From contig NZ_WPCU01000004.1 of NCBI RefSeq assembly GCF_009742705.1, positions 218,383 to 275,776 of the forward strand: a stretch of DNA of 57,394 nt, read 5' to 3'. The notes under the pieces were generated by a model. It ran no database searches and was not told where the DNA came from. It worked only from the letters and a program-made list of their open reading frames with translations. Source of the DNA: Auraticoccus cholistanensis (GTDB taxonomy: Bacteria > Actinomycetota > Actinomycetes > Propionibacteriales > Propionibacteriaceae). The position numbers and the translations under genes were made by a program. This document shows, piece after piece, positions 6,777 through 16,487 of this stretch; within the stretch, counting starts at the first letter, position 1, and each line of letters begins with the position of its first letter.

Positions 6777-9700
6777 ATGCTCACCGACGAGTCCGACCCG
6801 CAGCTGGCCCGTCCGGCCGAACTCGCCGACGCGCCCGTCGCGGCCTGGGAGGCGGAGCTCACCCTGCCGACCTACGCCCCGGCCGACCCGGAGCAGCTGC
6901 CGATGTACCTCGACCGGCGCGTCTACCAGGGCTCCTCCGGCCGGGTCTACCCGCTGCCGTTCCACCACCGCATCGAGGAGCGGCCGACGCCCCGCCGGTG
7001 GCGGGCCGTGCACCTGCAGAACGCCTGGCTGCACGTGGTGGTGCTGCCCGAGCTGGGTGGGCGCATCCACCTGGCGCGCGACCGGGCCAGCGGCCGGGAC
7101 ATCTTCTGGGCCAACCCGGTGATCAAGCCGGCCCTCGTCGGGCTGGCCGGCCCCTGGCTGGCGGGCGGGGTGGAGTTCAACTGGCCGCAGCACCACCGAC
7201 CGGCGACCTACCTGCCCACCGACTGGACGATCGTCCACGACGACGACGGCTCGGTGGTGGTCTGGTGCTCCGACCACGACCCCTTCACCCGCATGAAGGG
7301 CATGCACGGCGTCCGGCTCCACCCCGGCAGCTCCCGGCTGCAGGTCGACGTCCGGCTGTTCAACCGCTCCGAGACGACCCAGTCCTTCCTGTGGTGGGCC
7401 AACGTCGCCGCCCGCGTCGACGACGACTACCAGTCCTTCTTCCCCTCCGACGTCACCGTCGTGGCCGACCACGCCAAGCGCGCGGTGACCTCCTTCCCGC
7501 ACGCCGACCGTCCCTACTACGGCATCGACTACGCCGCCCGGGCCGGTGACGTCAGCCGCGCCGCCGACGGGACCCCGCGCCGGGGCGACCAGCTCGACTG
7601 GTACCGCAACATCCCCGTGCCCACCTCCTACATGTGCCTGGACAGCGCCGAGGACTTCTTCGGCGGCTACGACCACGCCGCCCGGCTGGGGTTCGTGCAC
7701 GTGGCCGACCACCAGGTCGCGGTGGGCAAGAAGCAGTGGACGTGGGGCAACTCGCCCTTCGGCCACGCCTGGGACGCCAACCTGGCCGACGACGGCTCCC
7801 ACTACATCGAGCTGATGGCCGGCGTCTTCACCGACAACCAGCCCGACTTCAGCCACCTCGCCCCCGGCGAGACTAAGGTGTTCTCCCAGACCTGGTACCC
7901 GCTGCGCGACATCGGCCCCGTCGACCGCGCCGGGCCGGAGGCCGCCGTCCGCCTCGAGCGCGACGGCGACGAGGTCACGGTCGGCGTGGTGGTCACCCGG
8001 TCCCGGCCGGGCCTGGAGGTCGAGCTCGGCGACGGCCGCGGCTGGCACGCCTCCGACGTCACCGACCTCGACCCGGGCACGGCCTACACCCGCCGGCACC
8101 GGGCCGCCCCCGGCCCGCTCACCCTCACCGTGCGCCACCGCGGCGAGGTGCTGCTCAGCTGGACCGAGCCCGGGCAGGGGGCCCGGGCGGCCACGACCGA
8201 CGTCAGCCCGGCCACCGAGCCGCCCGCCCCGGAGCTGATCGACAGCGTCGAGGAGCTGGCCCTCACCGGTCAGCACCTGGAGCTCTACCGCCACCCCACC
8301 CGCGCCCCCGAGCCCTACTGGCAGGAGGCGCTGCGCCGGGACGGCGAGCAGCTGGCCGCCCGCACCGGGCTGGCGCTGCGGGCGCTGCGCGCGGGCCGGT
8401 GGAGCGCCGCCGAGGAGCACCTGCTGGTCGCCCGCGGACGGCTGCTGCGACGCCACCCCAACCCCGCCGACACCACGGTGCTCTACCTGCTGGGCCTGCT
8501 GCGCGAGGGCCAGGGCCGCGACGCGGAGGCCTACGACGCCTACGGCCGCGCCAGCTGGACCCGCGCCTGGCGCGGCGCGGCGGGCTACCGGATGGCCCGC
8601 ATCGACGCCCGCCACGGGCGCCACGCCAGCGCGCTGGCCCGGCTGGCCGACGTCCGGCGGGTGGAGCCGGAGCACCTGCAGGCCGCGGCCCTGGAGACGG
8701 TCTGCCGTCGTCGCCTCGGCGACCCGTCGGCCGGGACCGTGCTGCGCGCCGCCCGCGAGCTCGACCCGCTCGACGCCTGGCTGCGGCACCTCGACGGCCA
8801 GCCGGCCAGCAGCGACGCGCAGACCTGCCTCGACGTCGCCCTCGAGCTGGCCGGGGTCGGCGAGTTCGAGGACGCGCTCGCGGTCCTCGACGCCGCCGAG
8901 GAGCGCGAGCAGGACCGCCCCTCGGGGCAGACCGCGACCCGGCCGCTGCTGCACGTCCACCGGGCGGTGCTGCTGCACCGGCTCGGCCGGGACGAGGAGG
9001 CCGCCACCGCGGCCGCACGGGCCGGGCAGGTCGACGCCCGCTGGTGCTTCCCGGGACGGCTGGCCGACGCCGCCGCGCTGGCCCTCGCGCTAGCCGGCGA
9101 CCACCCCTCGGAGTGCTCGTCGCCCGGGGACGTCCGTCCCTCGCCGCTGCTGGACGACCTGACCGCGCTGGCGGCCGGGGCGGCCCACCACCCGCGCGCC
9201 GCGACCCTGCTGGGCACCTGGGCCTACGCGGTGGGGCGCCACGACGAGGCCGCGGCGCTGTGGCGGGCCGCCACGGCGGCGGCACCCGACGACGTGCTGG
9301 CCTGGCGGAACCTGGGGATGTACGACGTGAACCAGCGCGGGGACGTCGAGGCCGGCCGCCGCGCGTACGCCGCCGCCTGCGCGGCGGCGCCCCACGACGC
9401 CCGGCTGCGCTACGAGGCCGACCAGCTCGCCGCCCTGGCCGGGACCGCGCCCGAGCAGCGGCTCGCGGAGTGGCAGCAGCACCGGGAGCTCGCCGCCGAG
9501 CGGGACGACGCCTCGGTCGAGCTGGCCCACCTGATGGTCACCGCCGGCTCCGCGGCCGAGGCGGTGGACCTGCTGGTGGGACGCACCTTCCAGCCCTGGG
9601 AGGGCGGGGAGGGGCAGGTGCTGGCCGCCTGGGAGCGGGCTCACGTCCGGCTGGCCCTGGCCGCGCTCGCGGACGGTCGCGCCGTCGAGGCGGTGCAGCA

Positions 9701-10304
9701 CCTGACCGCCGCGCTCGAGCCCGACCCGGCGGTGCTGGGGGAGACCCGCCACCCGCTGGTCGCCACCGCCCAGCTGCACCTGCTGCTGGGCGACGCCGAG
9801 GCCGCCGCCGGACGTCCGGACCGGGCGCGGGCCGCCTGGGCCGAGGCCGCCGAGCAGCGCGGGGACTTCCAGGCGATGGCCACCCAGCCGCACAGCGAGA
9901 CCACCTTCTGGTCGGTGCTGGCGCTGCACCGCCTCGGCCGCGCCGACGAGGCCCGGGCGCTGACGGCCGAGCTGGCCGCCTTCCGCGACGAGATGGCCGC
10001 CACGGAGCCGCGGGTGGACTACTTCGCCACCTCGCTGCCCGACCTGCTGCTGTTCGCCGAGGACCCGCGGGTGGCCCGCGACCGGCGGGTCGCCTTCTTC
10101 GACGCCCAGCTCGACGTCCTGGCCGGACGTCCTCAACAGGCGGCACGGCGGCTGGCGCAGGAGCAGGCGTCGCGTCACGGCGCCGACCTGCTGCTCGCCT
10201 GCACCGTCCTGGGAGCCGACACGCTGCTGTCGGGACCGGTGCCCGCCGACGGGGCCCGGGCCGGGGCGGACGGGCTCCCGCTGACCGAGGGGGCGACGCG
10301 GTGA
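6777..10304 (+). CDS. DUF5107 domain protein with TPR-like C-terminal half
   Basis: This 1175-residue cytoplasmic protein is the first gene of the sugar operon. Residues 1 to about 390 form a DUF5107 domain, a beta-sandwich related to galactose-mutarotase folds. Family landmarks include ELGGRIHLARDRASGRDIFW, GPWLAGGVEFNWPQHHR and KKQWTWGNSPFG. The rest, from about 490, is helical with repeated 34-residue-like units rich in Ala, Leu and Arg (for example LLGLLREGQGRDAEAYDAYGRA), consistent with tetratricopeptide repeats. Such proteins sit in glycoside-use loci across Actinobacteria and Firmicutes. The mutarotase-like part may bind or process a sugar, and the TPR part may scaffold partner enzymes. 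No catalytic role is established to my knowledge. Confidence 0.85.
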   Translation: MLTDESDPQLARPAELADAPVAAWEAELTLPTYAPADPEQLPMYLDRRVYQGSSGRVYPLPFHHRIEERPTPRRWRAVHLQNAWLHVVVLPELGGRIHLARDRASGRDIFWANPVIKPALVGLAGPWLAGGVEFNWPQHHRPATYLPTDWTIVHDDDGSVVVWCSDHDPFTRMKGMHGVRLHPGSSRLQVDVRLFNRSETTQSFLWWANVAARVDDDYQSFFPSDVTVVADHAKRAVTSFPHADRPYYGIDYAARAGDVSRAADGTPRRGDQLDWYRNIPVPTSYMCLDSAEDFFGGYDHAARLGFVHVADHQVAVGKKQWTWGNSPFGHAWDANLADDGSHYIELMAGVFTDNQPDFSHLAPGETKVFSQTWYPLRDIGPVDRAGPEAAVRLERDGDEVTVGVVVTRSRPGLEVELGDGRGWHASDVTDLDPGTAYTRRHRAAPGPLTLTVRHRGEVLLSWTEPGQGARAATTDVSPATEPPAPELIDSVEELALTGQHLELYRHPTRAPEPYWQEALRRDGEQLAARTGLALRALRAGRWSAAEEHLLVARGRLLRRHPNPADTTVLYLLGLLREGQGRDAEAYDAYGRASWTRAWRGAAGYRMARIDARHGRHASALARLADVRRVEPEHLQAAALETVCRRRLGDPSAGTVLRAARELDPLDAWLRHLDGQPASSDAQTCLDVALELAGVGEFEDALAVLDAAEEREQDRPSGQTATRPLLHVHRAVLLHRLGRDEEAATAAARAGQVDARWCFPGRLADAAALALALAGDHPSECSSPGDVRPSPLLDDLTALAAGAAHHPRAATLLGTWAYAVGRHDEAAALWRAATAAAPDDVLAWRNLGMYDVNQRGDVEAGRRAYAAACAAAPHDARLRYEADQLAALAGTAPEQRLAEWQQHRELAAERDDASVELAHLMVTAGSAAEAVDLLVGRTFQPWEGGEGQVLAAWERAHVRLALAALADGRAVEAVQHLTAALEPDPAVLGETRHPLVATAQLHLLLGDAEAAAGRPDRARAAWAEAAEQRGDFQAMATQPHSETTFWSVLALHRLGRADEARALTAELAAFRDEMAATEPRVDYFATSLPDLLLFAEDPRVARDRRVAFFDAQLDVLAGRPQQAARRLAQEQASRHGADLLLACTVLGADTLLSGPVPADGARAGADGLPLTEGATR

Positions 10305-10330
10305 GCGCCCCGACGCCCCACGACTGACCC

Positions 10331-10354
10331 GCGGCCGGGCGACCGCCCGGCCGC
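10331..10354 (+). other. Intercistronic hairpin upstream of the binding-protein gene
   Basis: GCGGCCGGGCG pairs with CGCCCGGCCGC around a two-base centre, so the real loop is a few bases larger. It lies between the DUF5107 stop and the AGGAGG (10388-10393) that precedes the substrate-binding protein. It could be an attenuator or an mRNA stabiliser raising expression of the binding protein relative to the first gene. Confidence 0.5.
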
Positions 10355-10397
10355 GACCGGACCGACCAGCGCCAACGACGACGCACAGGAGGACACC

Positions 10398-11690
10398 ATG
10401 ACCACATCCCTCAGCAGGCGCGGCCTGCTCGGAGCCGGCGCCGGACTCGGGGCCGCCGGACTGCTCAGCTCCTGCGTGGGCAGCGGCGGCGGCGGCGACG
10501 CCGGCGGCGACGCGAGCAGCGGCGGCGGCGGACCGCTCGTCTTCCAGAACTCCATCCAGGACACCGCACCCAAGGCGGCCCTGGAGCAGATCGTGGCCGG
10601 CTACGAGCGCGAGGTCACCATGAACTCGGTGGCCACGGAGCAGTTCCGCGCCCAGCTCACCAACTACCTGCGGGCCTCCGACCCGCCGGACGTCATCAGC
10701 TGGTACGCCGGCTCCGTGGCCCGCGCCTACGCCGCCGAGGGACTGCTGCTCGACGTCTCCGACCTGTGGACCGGCGACGGGGCCTGCGCCGGCTTCTCCG
10801 AGGCGCTGCGGGAGCTGTCGACGGCCGAGGACGGCAAGCAGATCTTCGTCCCCACCAACTACTACTGGTGGTCGGTGTTCTACAAGCGCTCGGCCTTCGA
10901 GAAGTGGGGGGTGGAGCCGCCGAGCACCTGGGACGAGTTCCTGGCGCTGTGCGAGAACCTGTCGGGGCAGGGCGTCATCCCGCTGGCCAACGGCATCGGC
11001 CCCACCCCGTGGATGGCGTCGGGCTGGTTCGACTACCTGGACCTGCGGATCAACGGGCCGGAGTACCACCTCGCGCTGCTGGCCGGCGAGCACTCCTTCA
11101 CCGACCCCGAGGTGGTCGACGTGATGGAGCAGTACGAGCGGCTGATCCCCTACTTCGACCCCAACATGGCCTCCTACGACGCGCAGCAGGCCGCGACGCC
11201 GCTGGCCCAGGACGAGGCGGGGATGTACCTGGTGGGGGCGTTCGTCTCGCAGTACCTGCCCGAGGACCAGCGCGACGACCTGGACTTCTTCTCCGTGCCG
11301 GTGATCAACGACGCGGTGCCGACGGCCGAGGAGGCGCCCACCGACGGCTTCTTCGCCGCCTCCGGCACCGACGACCCGGAGGGCACCAAGGCCTTCCTGT
11401 CCTACCTGGCCTCGCCCGAGCAGCAGGAGGCCTTCATCACCGGGGCGGGCTCGTCCAACCTGCCGACCTCGCCGGAGGTCGACCCCTCGCAGTTCTCGCC
11501 GCTGGTGCAGAAGGGCCTGGAGCTGCTGAACAGCACCGAGCGCATCACGCAGTTCTTCAACCGCGACTCCTCCGACGCCCTGCAGACCACCGCCGACGCC
11601 GCGCTGACCAAGTTCCTGTCCGACCCCTCGCAGCGCGACTCGGTGCTGCAGGAGTGGCAGGCGGCCGCGGAGCGGGTCCACGGCTCGTGA
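10398..11690 (+). CDS. Sugar ABC transporter substrate-binding lipoprotein (CUT1 family)
   Basis: This 430-residue extracytoplasmic solute-binding protein of family 1 has a twin-arginine-type leader (SRRGLLGAG) ending in lipobox LSSC with Cys26, followed by a Gly/Ser-rich linker. It is therefore exported, perhaps by Tat, and lipid-anchored. The mature domain carries family-typical segments such as YYWWSVFYKRSAFEKWGVEPPSTWDEFLALCENL and DEAGMYLVGAFV. It would deliver an oligosaccharide or glycoside to the two permeases encoded immediately downstream; its stop overlaps the GTG of the first permease. AGGAGG lies five bases before the ATG. The adjacent GH2 and GH36 genes suggest a galactose-containing substrate. 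Confidence 0.92.
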   Translation: MTTSLSRRGLLGAGAGLGAAGLLSSCVGSGGGGDAGGDASSGGGGPLVFQNSIQDTAPKAALEQIVAGYEREVTMNSVATEQFRAQLTNYLRASDPPDVISWYAGSVARAYAAEGLLLDVSDLWTGDGACAGFSEALRELSTAEDGKQIFVPTNYYWWSVFYKRSAFEKWGVEPPSTWDEFLALCENLSGQGVIPLANGIGPTPWMASGWFDYLDLRINGPEYHLALLAGEHSFTDPEVVDVMEQYERLIPYFDPNMASYDAQQAATPLAQDEAGMYLVGAFVSQYLPEDQRDDLDFFSVPVINDAVPTAEEAPTDGFFAASGTDDPEGTKAFLSYLASPEQQEAFITGAGSSNLPTSPEVDPSQFSPLVQKGLELLNSTERITQFFNRDSSDALQTTADAALTKFLSDPSQRDSVLQEWQAAAERVHGS

Positions 11691-12673
11691 GCACCAGCAC
11701 ACGGGACCCGGCGGCGGCACCGGGCCGACGACGCGGACCGGTGCCGTCGCGGCGCGGGCAGCCGCCGGCGTCCTCACCGCGACCGCCGACGCCGTCGCTG
11801 GCGTCGCGGCTGCGGCGGGTGCCGCTGGTGGTGTGGCTGTTCCTGGCCATCCCGCTGGCGGTGGAGCTGGCGTGGGTGTTCTGGCCCGCCGCCAACTCCT
11901 TCTCGCTGGCCTTCACGCGGTGGAACGGCATCGGGGCCGCCGAACCGGTGGGGACGCAGAACTTCGTCGACCTGGCCTCCGACCCGATCTTCCGCACCGC
12001 GCTGACCAACAACGTCATCTGGGTGGTCGGCTTCGGCGGGCTGTCGGTGCTCGGCGGGCTGGCGCTGGCCGTGGCCCTCAACAAGCCCGGCCGCGGCATC
12101 GGCCTCTACCGCAGCGCCATCTACCTGCCGATGGTGGTCTCGATGGCGGTCACCGGCCTGTTCTGGCGGGTGATGTACCAGCCGGGCGGGCCGATCAGCG
12201 CCGGCCTGGACGTGCTGGGGCTGGGGTCCCTGGAACGGCAGTGGCTGGCCGACCCCGACCTCGCCCTGTACGCGGTGCTGGTGGCCGGGATCTGGCGGCA
12301 GGTCGGCTACATCATGGTGCTCTACCTGGCCGGGCTGAAGGGCTGCGACGCCAGCCTGGAGGAGGCGGCCTCGGTCGACGGCGCCTCGTCGTGGCAGACC
12401 TTCTGGCACGTGGTGATGCCCCAGCTCAAGGGCGTCAACATGGTGGTCTTCGCGGTGACCGTGATCGACTCGCTGCGCACCTTCGACCTGGTCTGGGCGA
12501 TGACCCGGGGCGGTCCGTTCAACAGCACCCAGCTGCTCAGCACCTACATGTTCGAGCAGGCCTTCACCGCCGGGAACCTGGGCTACGCCTCGGCGATCGC
12601 CGTGGTCATCTTCGTGCTGGCCATCGGCTTCATCATCACCTACCTGGCCCGCCAGGCCAGAGCGGAGGACTGA
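11687..12673 (+). CDS. Sugar ABC transporter permease (MalF type)
   Basis: This 328-residue inner-membrane permease has a long Arg/Pro-rich N-terminal tail (about 40 residues) and then six predicted membrane spans. The ATPase-docking EAA loop is readable as EEAASVDGASSWQTFWHVVMPQLKG. GTG at 11687 overlaps the stop of the binding-protein gene in the order GTGA, arguing for coupled translation. It pairs with the second permease three bases downstream. No ATPase gene is present in the operon, so the complex would use a shared MsiK-type ATPase encoded elsewhere, as is usual for actinobacterial CUT1 importers. Confidence 0.9.
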   Translation: MSTSTRDPAAAPGRRRGPVPSRRGQPPASSPRPPTPSLASRLRRVPLVVWLFLAIPLAVELAWVFWPAANSFSLAFTRWNGIGAAEPVGTQNFVDLASDPIFRTALTNNVIWVVGFGGLSVLGGLALAVALNKPGRGIGLYRSAIYLPMVVSMAVTGLFWRVMYQPGGPISAGLDVLGLGSLERQWLADPDLALYAVLVAGIWRQVGYIMVLYLAGLKGCDASLEEAASVDGASSWQTFWHVVMPQLKGVNMVVFAVTVIDSLRTFDLVWAMTRGGPFNSTQLLSTYMFEQAFTAGNLGYASAIAVVIFVLAIGFIITYLARQARAED

Positions 12674-12676
12674 GCG

Positions 12677-13546
12677 ATGAGCGCACCGGTGCTGGTGGCC
12701 GGTCGGGCGCGGCCGCAGAGGCGGCGCCGCCGCGGCCGTTCGCCCTGGCTGCACGTGGTGATGGTCCCGCTGACGCTGGCCTGGGTCAGCCCCATCCTGT
12801 TCGTGCTGATGATCGCGCTGCGGTCCTTCGACGACATCGCCGGACGCGGGCTGGGCGCCCTGCCGGCCTCGCTGACGCTGGACGGCTTCGTCGGCGCCTT
12901 CGCGGGCGGTGGGCTGCTGGTCGCCCTCGGCAACAGCCTGCTGGTCACCGCCGCCGGGGTGGTGGCCTCGCTCGCGCTGTCGTCCTGGGCGGCCTACGCG
13001 CTGAGCCGCTACCGGATCCCCGGGCGCAAGGCGGTCCTGCTGGTGATGCTGGCGGGCAACCTGCTGCCGCCGCAGATCCTGCTGGTGCCGGTGGCCCAGA
13101 TCACCCAGTCGATCGGCATCTACGACACGCTGTTCGCGCTGACCCTGGTGCAGGTCGGCTTCGGCATCGGCTTCTACACCTTCGTGCTGCACGGCTTCAT
13201 GCGCGGGCTGCCGGAGGAGATGTTCGAGGCGGCCCGGCTCGACGGCGCGGGAGCGGCGCGGATCTACGCCCAGCTCGTGCTGCCGCTGTCGCGGCCGTCG
13301 CTGGCCGCGCTGGCGGCGCTGGCCACCACCTGGATCTTCAACGACCTGATCTGGGCGCTGACGGTGCTGCGCAGCGAGACCAAATTCCCCATCACCGCGG
13401 CGCTGCTCAACCTGCAGGGCGGCTACTCCAGCCAGTGGAACGTCATCGCCGCCGCCTCCCTGGTGGCCGCGGTCCCCACCGCGGTCGTCTTCTTCATCTT
13501 CCAGAAGCAGTTCGTCTCCGGGCTGCTGGTGGGCAGCAACAAGTGA
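12677..13546 (+). CDS. Sugar ABC transporter permease (MalG type)
   Basis: This 289-residue permease has an Arg-rich N-terminus and six predicted membrane spans. The EAA loop reads FEAARLDGAGAARIYAQLVLPLSRP. The typical MalG-type segment ILLVPVAQITQSIGIYDTLFALTLVQVGFGIGFYTFVL is present. It forms the translocation pore with the preceding permease. The gene starts at ATG 12677, three bases after the previous stop. It ends with a hydrophobic span and VGSNK, the normal family terminus. The 55 bases to the GH2 start contain no obvious regulatory feature. Confidence 0.9.
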   Translation: MSAPVLVAGRARPQRRRRRGRSPWLHVVMVPLTLAWVSPILFVLMIALRSFDDIAGRGLGALPASLTLDGFVGAFAGGGLLVALGNSLLVTAAGVVASLALSSWAAYALSRYRIPGRKAVLLVMLAGNLLPPQILLVPVAQITQSIGIYDTLFALTLVQVGFGIGFYTFVLHGFMRGLPEEMFEAARLDGAGAARIYAQLVLPLSRPSLAALAALATTWIFNDLIWALTVLRSETKFPITAALLNLQGGYSSQWNVIAAASLVAAVPTAVVFFIFQKQFVSGLLVGSNK

Positions 13547-13601
13547 GCCCCCGGCACCCCGCGACGCCCCGCACCGACCCCGACCCGAAGGCCTCGACCC
13601 G

Positions 13602-16487
13602 ATGACCTCATCCCCCACCACCGACTCCCGCCCGGCCGCCGGTCACGACGCCGTGCTGGACCTGGCCGGCACCTGGTCCCTGCGTCTCGACCCCGAGGGG
13701 GTGGGGGATCGGGAGCGGTGGTTCGCCCAGGACCCCGACGGCGGGCAGGACCGGGTCGAGCTGCCCGGCTCGCTGCAGGAGCAGGGGTTCGGCGACGAGG
13801 TGGGCGTCGACACGCCCTGGACGGGGCTGGTGGTCGACCGCTCGTTCTACACCGACGAGCGCTACGCCCCCTACCGCGAGCCGGGTGCGGTGTCGGTGCC
13901 GTTCTGGCTGCAGCCGCGGCGCTACTACCGGGGCGCGGCCTGGTTCTCCCGGGTGGTCGAGGTGCCGGAGTCCTGGCGGGGGCACCGGGTGGTGCTGGAG
14001 CTGGAGCGGGTGCACTGGGAGTCCACGCTGTGGCTGGACGAGGACCGGGTCGGCAGCGGGCGCAGCCTGAGCACCCCGCACCGCTACGACCTCGGCGAGC
14101 TGGAGCCGGGGTCGCACCGGCTGACCCTGCGGGTGGACAACCGCACGGTCGTCGACGTCGGCCCCAACGCCCACAGCATCTCCGACCACACCCAGGGCAA
14201 CTGGAACGGGGTCGTCGGCGCGCTCACCCTGACCGCCCGGCCGCCGGTGGTGATCAGCCACGTGATGACGCTGCCCGACGTCGAGCGGCGCGCCGTGCGG
14301 GTCCAGGTCGACCTGGCCAGCGGCACCGCCGGGGTCGGCGCGGGCACGGTCACCGCGACCGTCCGCCGCCTCGGTGGCGACCCCGCGCCGGTCTCGGTGA
14401 CCGCGCGCTTCGAGTCCGAGCAGAGCCGGGACCTGGTCGAGCGCGGCATGGTCGCCGGCGGCGGCCACGTCGACCTCGACGTCGAGCTGGGTCAGGACGC
14501 GCCCACCTGGGACGAGTTCTCCCCGGCGCTGTACGAGCTCACCGTCGAGCTGGAGACCACGGTGGACGGGATCACCTCCACCGACGTCCGCACGCTCACC
14601 TTCGGGCTCCGCGAGGTGGGCACCGAGGGGACGCAGATCACGGTCAACGGCCGTCCCACCTTCATCCGCGGCACGCTGGAGTCCTGCGTGCACCCGCTGA
14701 CCGGCTACCCGCCCACCGACGTCGGCTCCTGGCGCCGGATCATCGACGTCTGCCGCGCGCACGGGCTCAACCTGCTCCGCTTCCACTCCTGGTGCCCGCC
14801 CGAGGCGGCGTTCGTCGCCGCCGACCAGGCCGGCTTCTACGTCCAGGTGGAGGGGCCGGTCTGGGCCAACCAGGGGGCGGCGATCGGGGAGTCTCGGCCG
14901 GTGGACGCCTACGTCTACGAGGAGACGACGGCCATCCTGCGCACCTTCGGCCACCACCCCTCCTTCCTGATGATGGCCCACGGCAACGAGCCGGCCGGCC
15001 GGGACGCGGAGTTCCTCGGCCACTGGGTGGCCCACGTCCGCCGGCTGGACCCACGCCACCTCTACACCAGCGGCGCCGGCTGGCCGGTCATCCCCGAGAA
15101 CGACGTCGACAGCATCTCCGAGCCCCGGGTGCAGCGCTGGGGCGAGGAGCTGGAGTCGCGGATCAACGGCCGCGCGCCGGAGACCACGACCGACTACACC
15201 GAGTACGTCCGGGCCACGCCGCGACCGATCATCAGCCATGAGATCGGGCAGTGGTGCGCCTACCCGAACCTGGCCGAAAGGGAGAAGTACACCGGGCTGA
15301 TGCAGGCCCGGAACTTCGACATCTTCGCCGACTTCCTCGCCCAGGGCGGCATGGCCGACCAGGCCGAGGAGTTCCTGCTGGCCTCCGGTGAGCTGCAGAA
15401 GCTCTGCTACAAGGAGGACGTCGAGGCCGCGCTCCGCACGCCGGGGTTCGGCGGCTTCCACCTGCTGGGGCTCAACGACTTCCCCGGCCAGGGGACCGCG
15501 CTGGTCGGGGTGCTGGACGCGTTCTGGGAGGAGAAGGGCTACTGCACCGCGGCGGAGTTCGCGCGGTTCTGCGGTCCGACGGTGCCGCTGGCCCGGCTGC
15601 CGAAGCGGGTGTTCACCGGCGGCGACGACCTCACCTTCGGCGTCCAGGTCGCGCACTTCGGCCCGGCCCCGCTGGAGCAGGCGACCGTGTCGTGGGCGCT
15701 GCTGGACGACGACGGCGAGACGCTCGACGAGGGGACGGTCGGCGCCAGCACGGTGGCCCTCGGCAACAGCGAGCGGCACGGGGAGGTGACGACGACCCTG
15801 CCGCAGCTGACGGCGGCCGCCCGGCTCACCCTGGAGGTGTCGGTCACCACCGCCGCAGGGGAGCGGTACGCCAACGACTGGCGGCTGTGGGTCTACCCGC
15901 CGGCGACGCCGCCGCGCCCCACGGACGCGCTGACCACCCGCGACCTGGAGGAGGCCCTCGAGGCCGCCGGCGCGGGCCGGACGGTGCTGCTGCTGCCCGA
16001 GCTCGGCCCGCCCCACACCGACGTCGCGCTCGGGTTCTCGCCGGTGTTCTGGAACACCGCCTGGACCCGGAACCAGGCCCCGCACACGCTGGGCATCACC
16101 CACGACCCGGAGCACCCGGCACTCGCCGGGTTCCCCTCGGACGGGCACACCGACTGGCAGTGGTGGGAGCTGCTGCACGGCGCCTCGGCGATGGTCCTCG
16201 ACGAGCTGCCGGTGGAGGTCCGCCCCATCGTGCAGCCCATCGACACCTGGTTCTCCGCGCGCCGGCTGGGCCTGCTGTGGGAGGTCCGCGTCGGCGAGGG
16301 GCGGCTGGTCGTCTGCTCGATGGACCTGCACTCCGACCCCGGCTCGCGTCCCGCCGCCCGTCAGCTGCTGGCCGCCCTGACCGCCTACCTGGAGGGCGAC
16401 GCCTACCTGGACGGCGACGGTTGCCCCGCCCCGGCGGTGGACGCGGACGTGGTGCGGCGGGTGCTCGCCCCGGCCGTCGCCCGATGA
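13602..16487 (+). CDS. Glycoside hydrolase family 2 protein
   Basis: This 961-residue protein has the GH2 layout: an N-terminal jelly-roll sugar-binding domain (about 15-205), an immunoglobulin-like beta domain (about 205-325), then a TIM barrel (about 335-660) and beta-rich C-terminal domains. The acid/base motif is HGNEP with Glu463. The nucleophile is probably Glu547 in SHEIGQW, a form seen in non-LacZ GH2 branches. No signal peptide is visible, so it should act in the cytoplasm on imported substrate. Linkage specificity is not readable; beta-galactoside, beta-uronide or arabinoside are possible. Its stop overlaps the ATG of the GH36 gene (ATGA), implying coupled synthesis. Confidence 0.88.
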   Translation: MTSSPTTDSRPAAGHDAVLDLAGTWSLRLDPEGVGDRERWFAQDPDGGQDRVELPGSLQEQGFGDEVGVDTPWTGLVVDRSFYTDERYAPYREPGAVSVPFWLQPRRYYRGAAWFSRVVEVPESWRGHRVVLELERVHWESTLWLDEDRVGSGRSLSTPHRYDLGELEPGSHRLTLRVDNRTVVDVGPNAHSISDHTQGNWNGVVGALTLTARPPVVISHVMTLPDVERRAVRVQVDLASGTAGVGAGTVTATVRRLGGDPAPVSVTARFESEQSRDLVERGMVAGGGHVDLDVELGQDAPTWDEFSPALYELTVELETTVDGITSTDVRTLTFGLREVGTEGTQITVNGRPTFIRGTLESCVHPLTGYPPTDVGSWRRIIDVCRAHGLNLLRFHSWCPPEAAFVAADQAGFYVQVEGPVWANQGAAIGESRPVDAYVYEETTAILRTFGHHPSFLMMAHGNEPAGRDAEFLGHWVAHVRRLDPRHLYTSGAGWPVIPENDVDSISEPRVQRWGEELESRINGRAPETTTDYTEYVRATPRPIISHEIGQWCAYPNLAEREKYTGLMQARNFDIFADFLAQGGMADQAEEFLLASGELQKLCYKEDVEAALRTPGFGGFHLLGLNDFPGQGTALVGVLDAFWEEKGYCTAAEFARFCGPTVPLARLPKRVFTGGDDLTFGVQVAHFGPAPLEQATVSWALLDDDGETLDEGTVGASTVALGNSERHGEVTTTLPQLTAAARLTLEVSVTTAAGERYANDWRLWVYPPATPPRPTDALTTRDLEEALEAAGAGRTVLLLPELGPPHTDVALGFSPVFWNTAWTRNQAPHTLGITHDPEHPALAGFPSDGHTDWQWWELLHGASAMVLDELPVEVRPIVQPIDTWFSARRLGLLWEVRVGEGRLVVCSMDLHSDPGSRPAARQLLAALTAYLEGDAYLDGDGCPAPAVDADVVRRVLAPAVAR

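Noticed and set aside
9090-11777. 895-codon leftward frame opposite the DUF5107 and binding-protein genes
   Set aside because: Composition is Gly/Arg/Gln/Val-rich shadow text and the forward strand carries clear family proteins.
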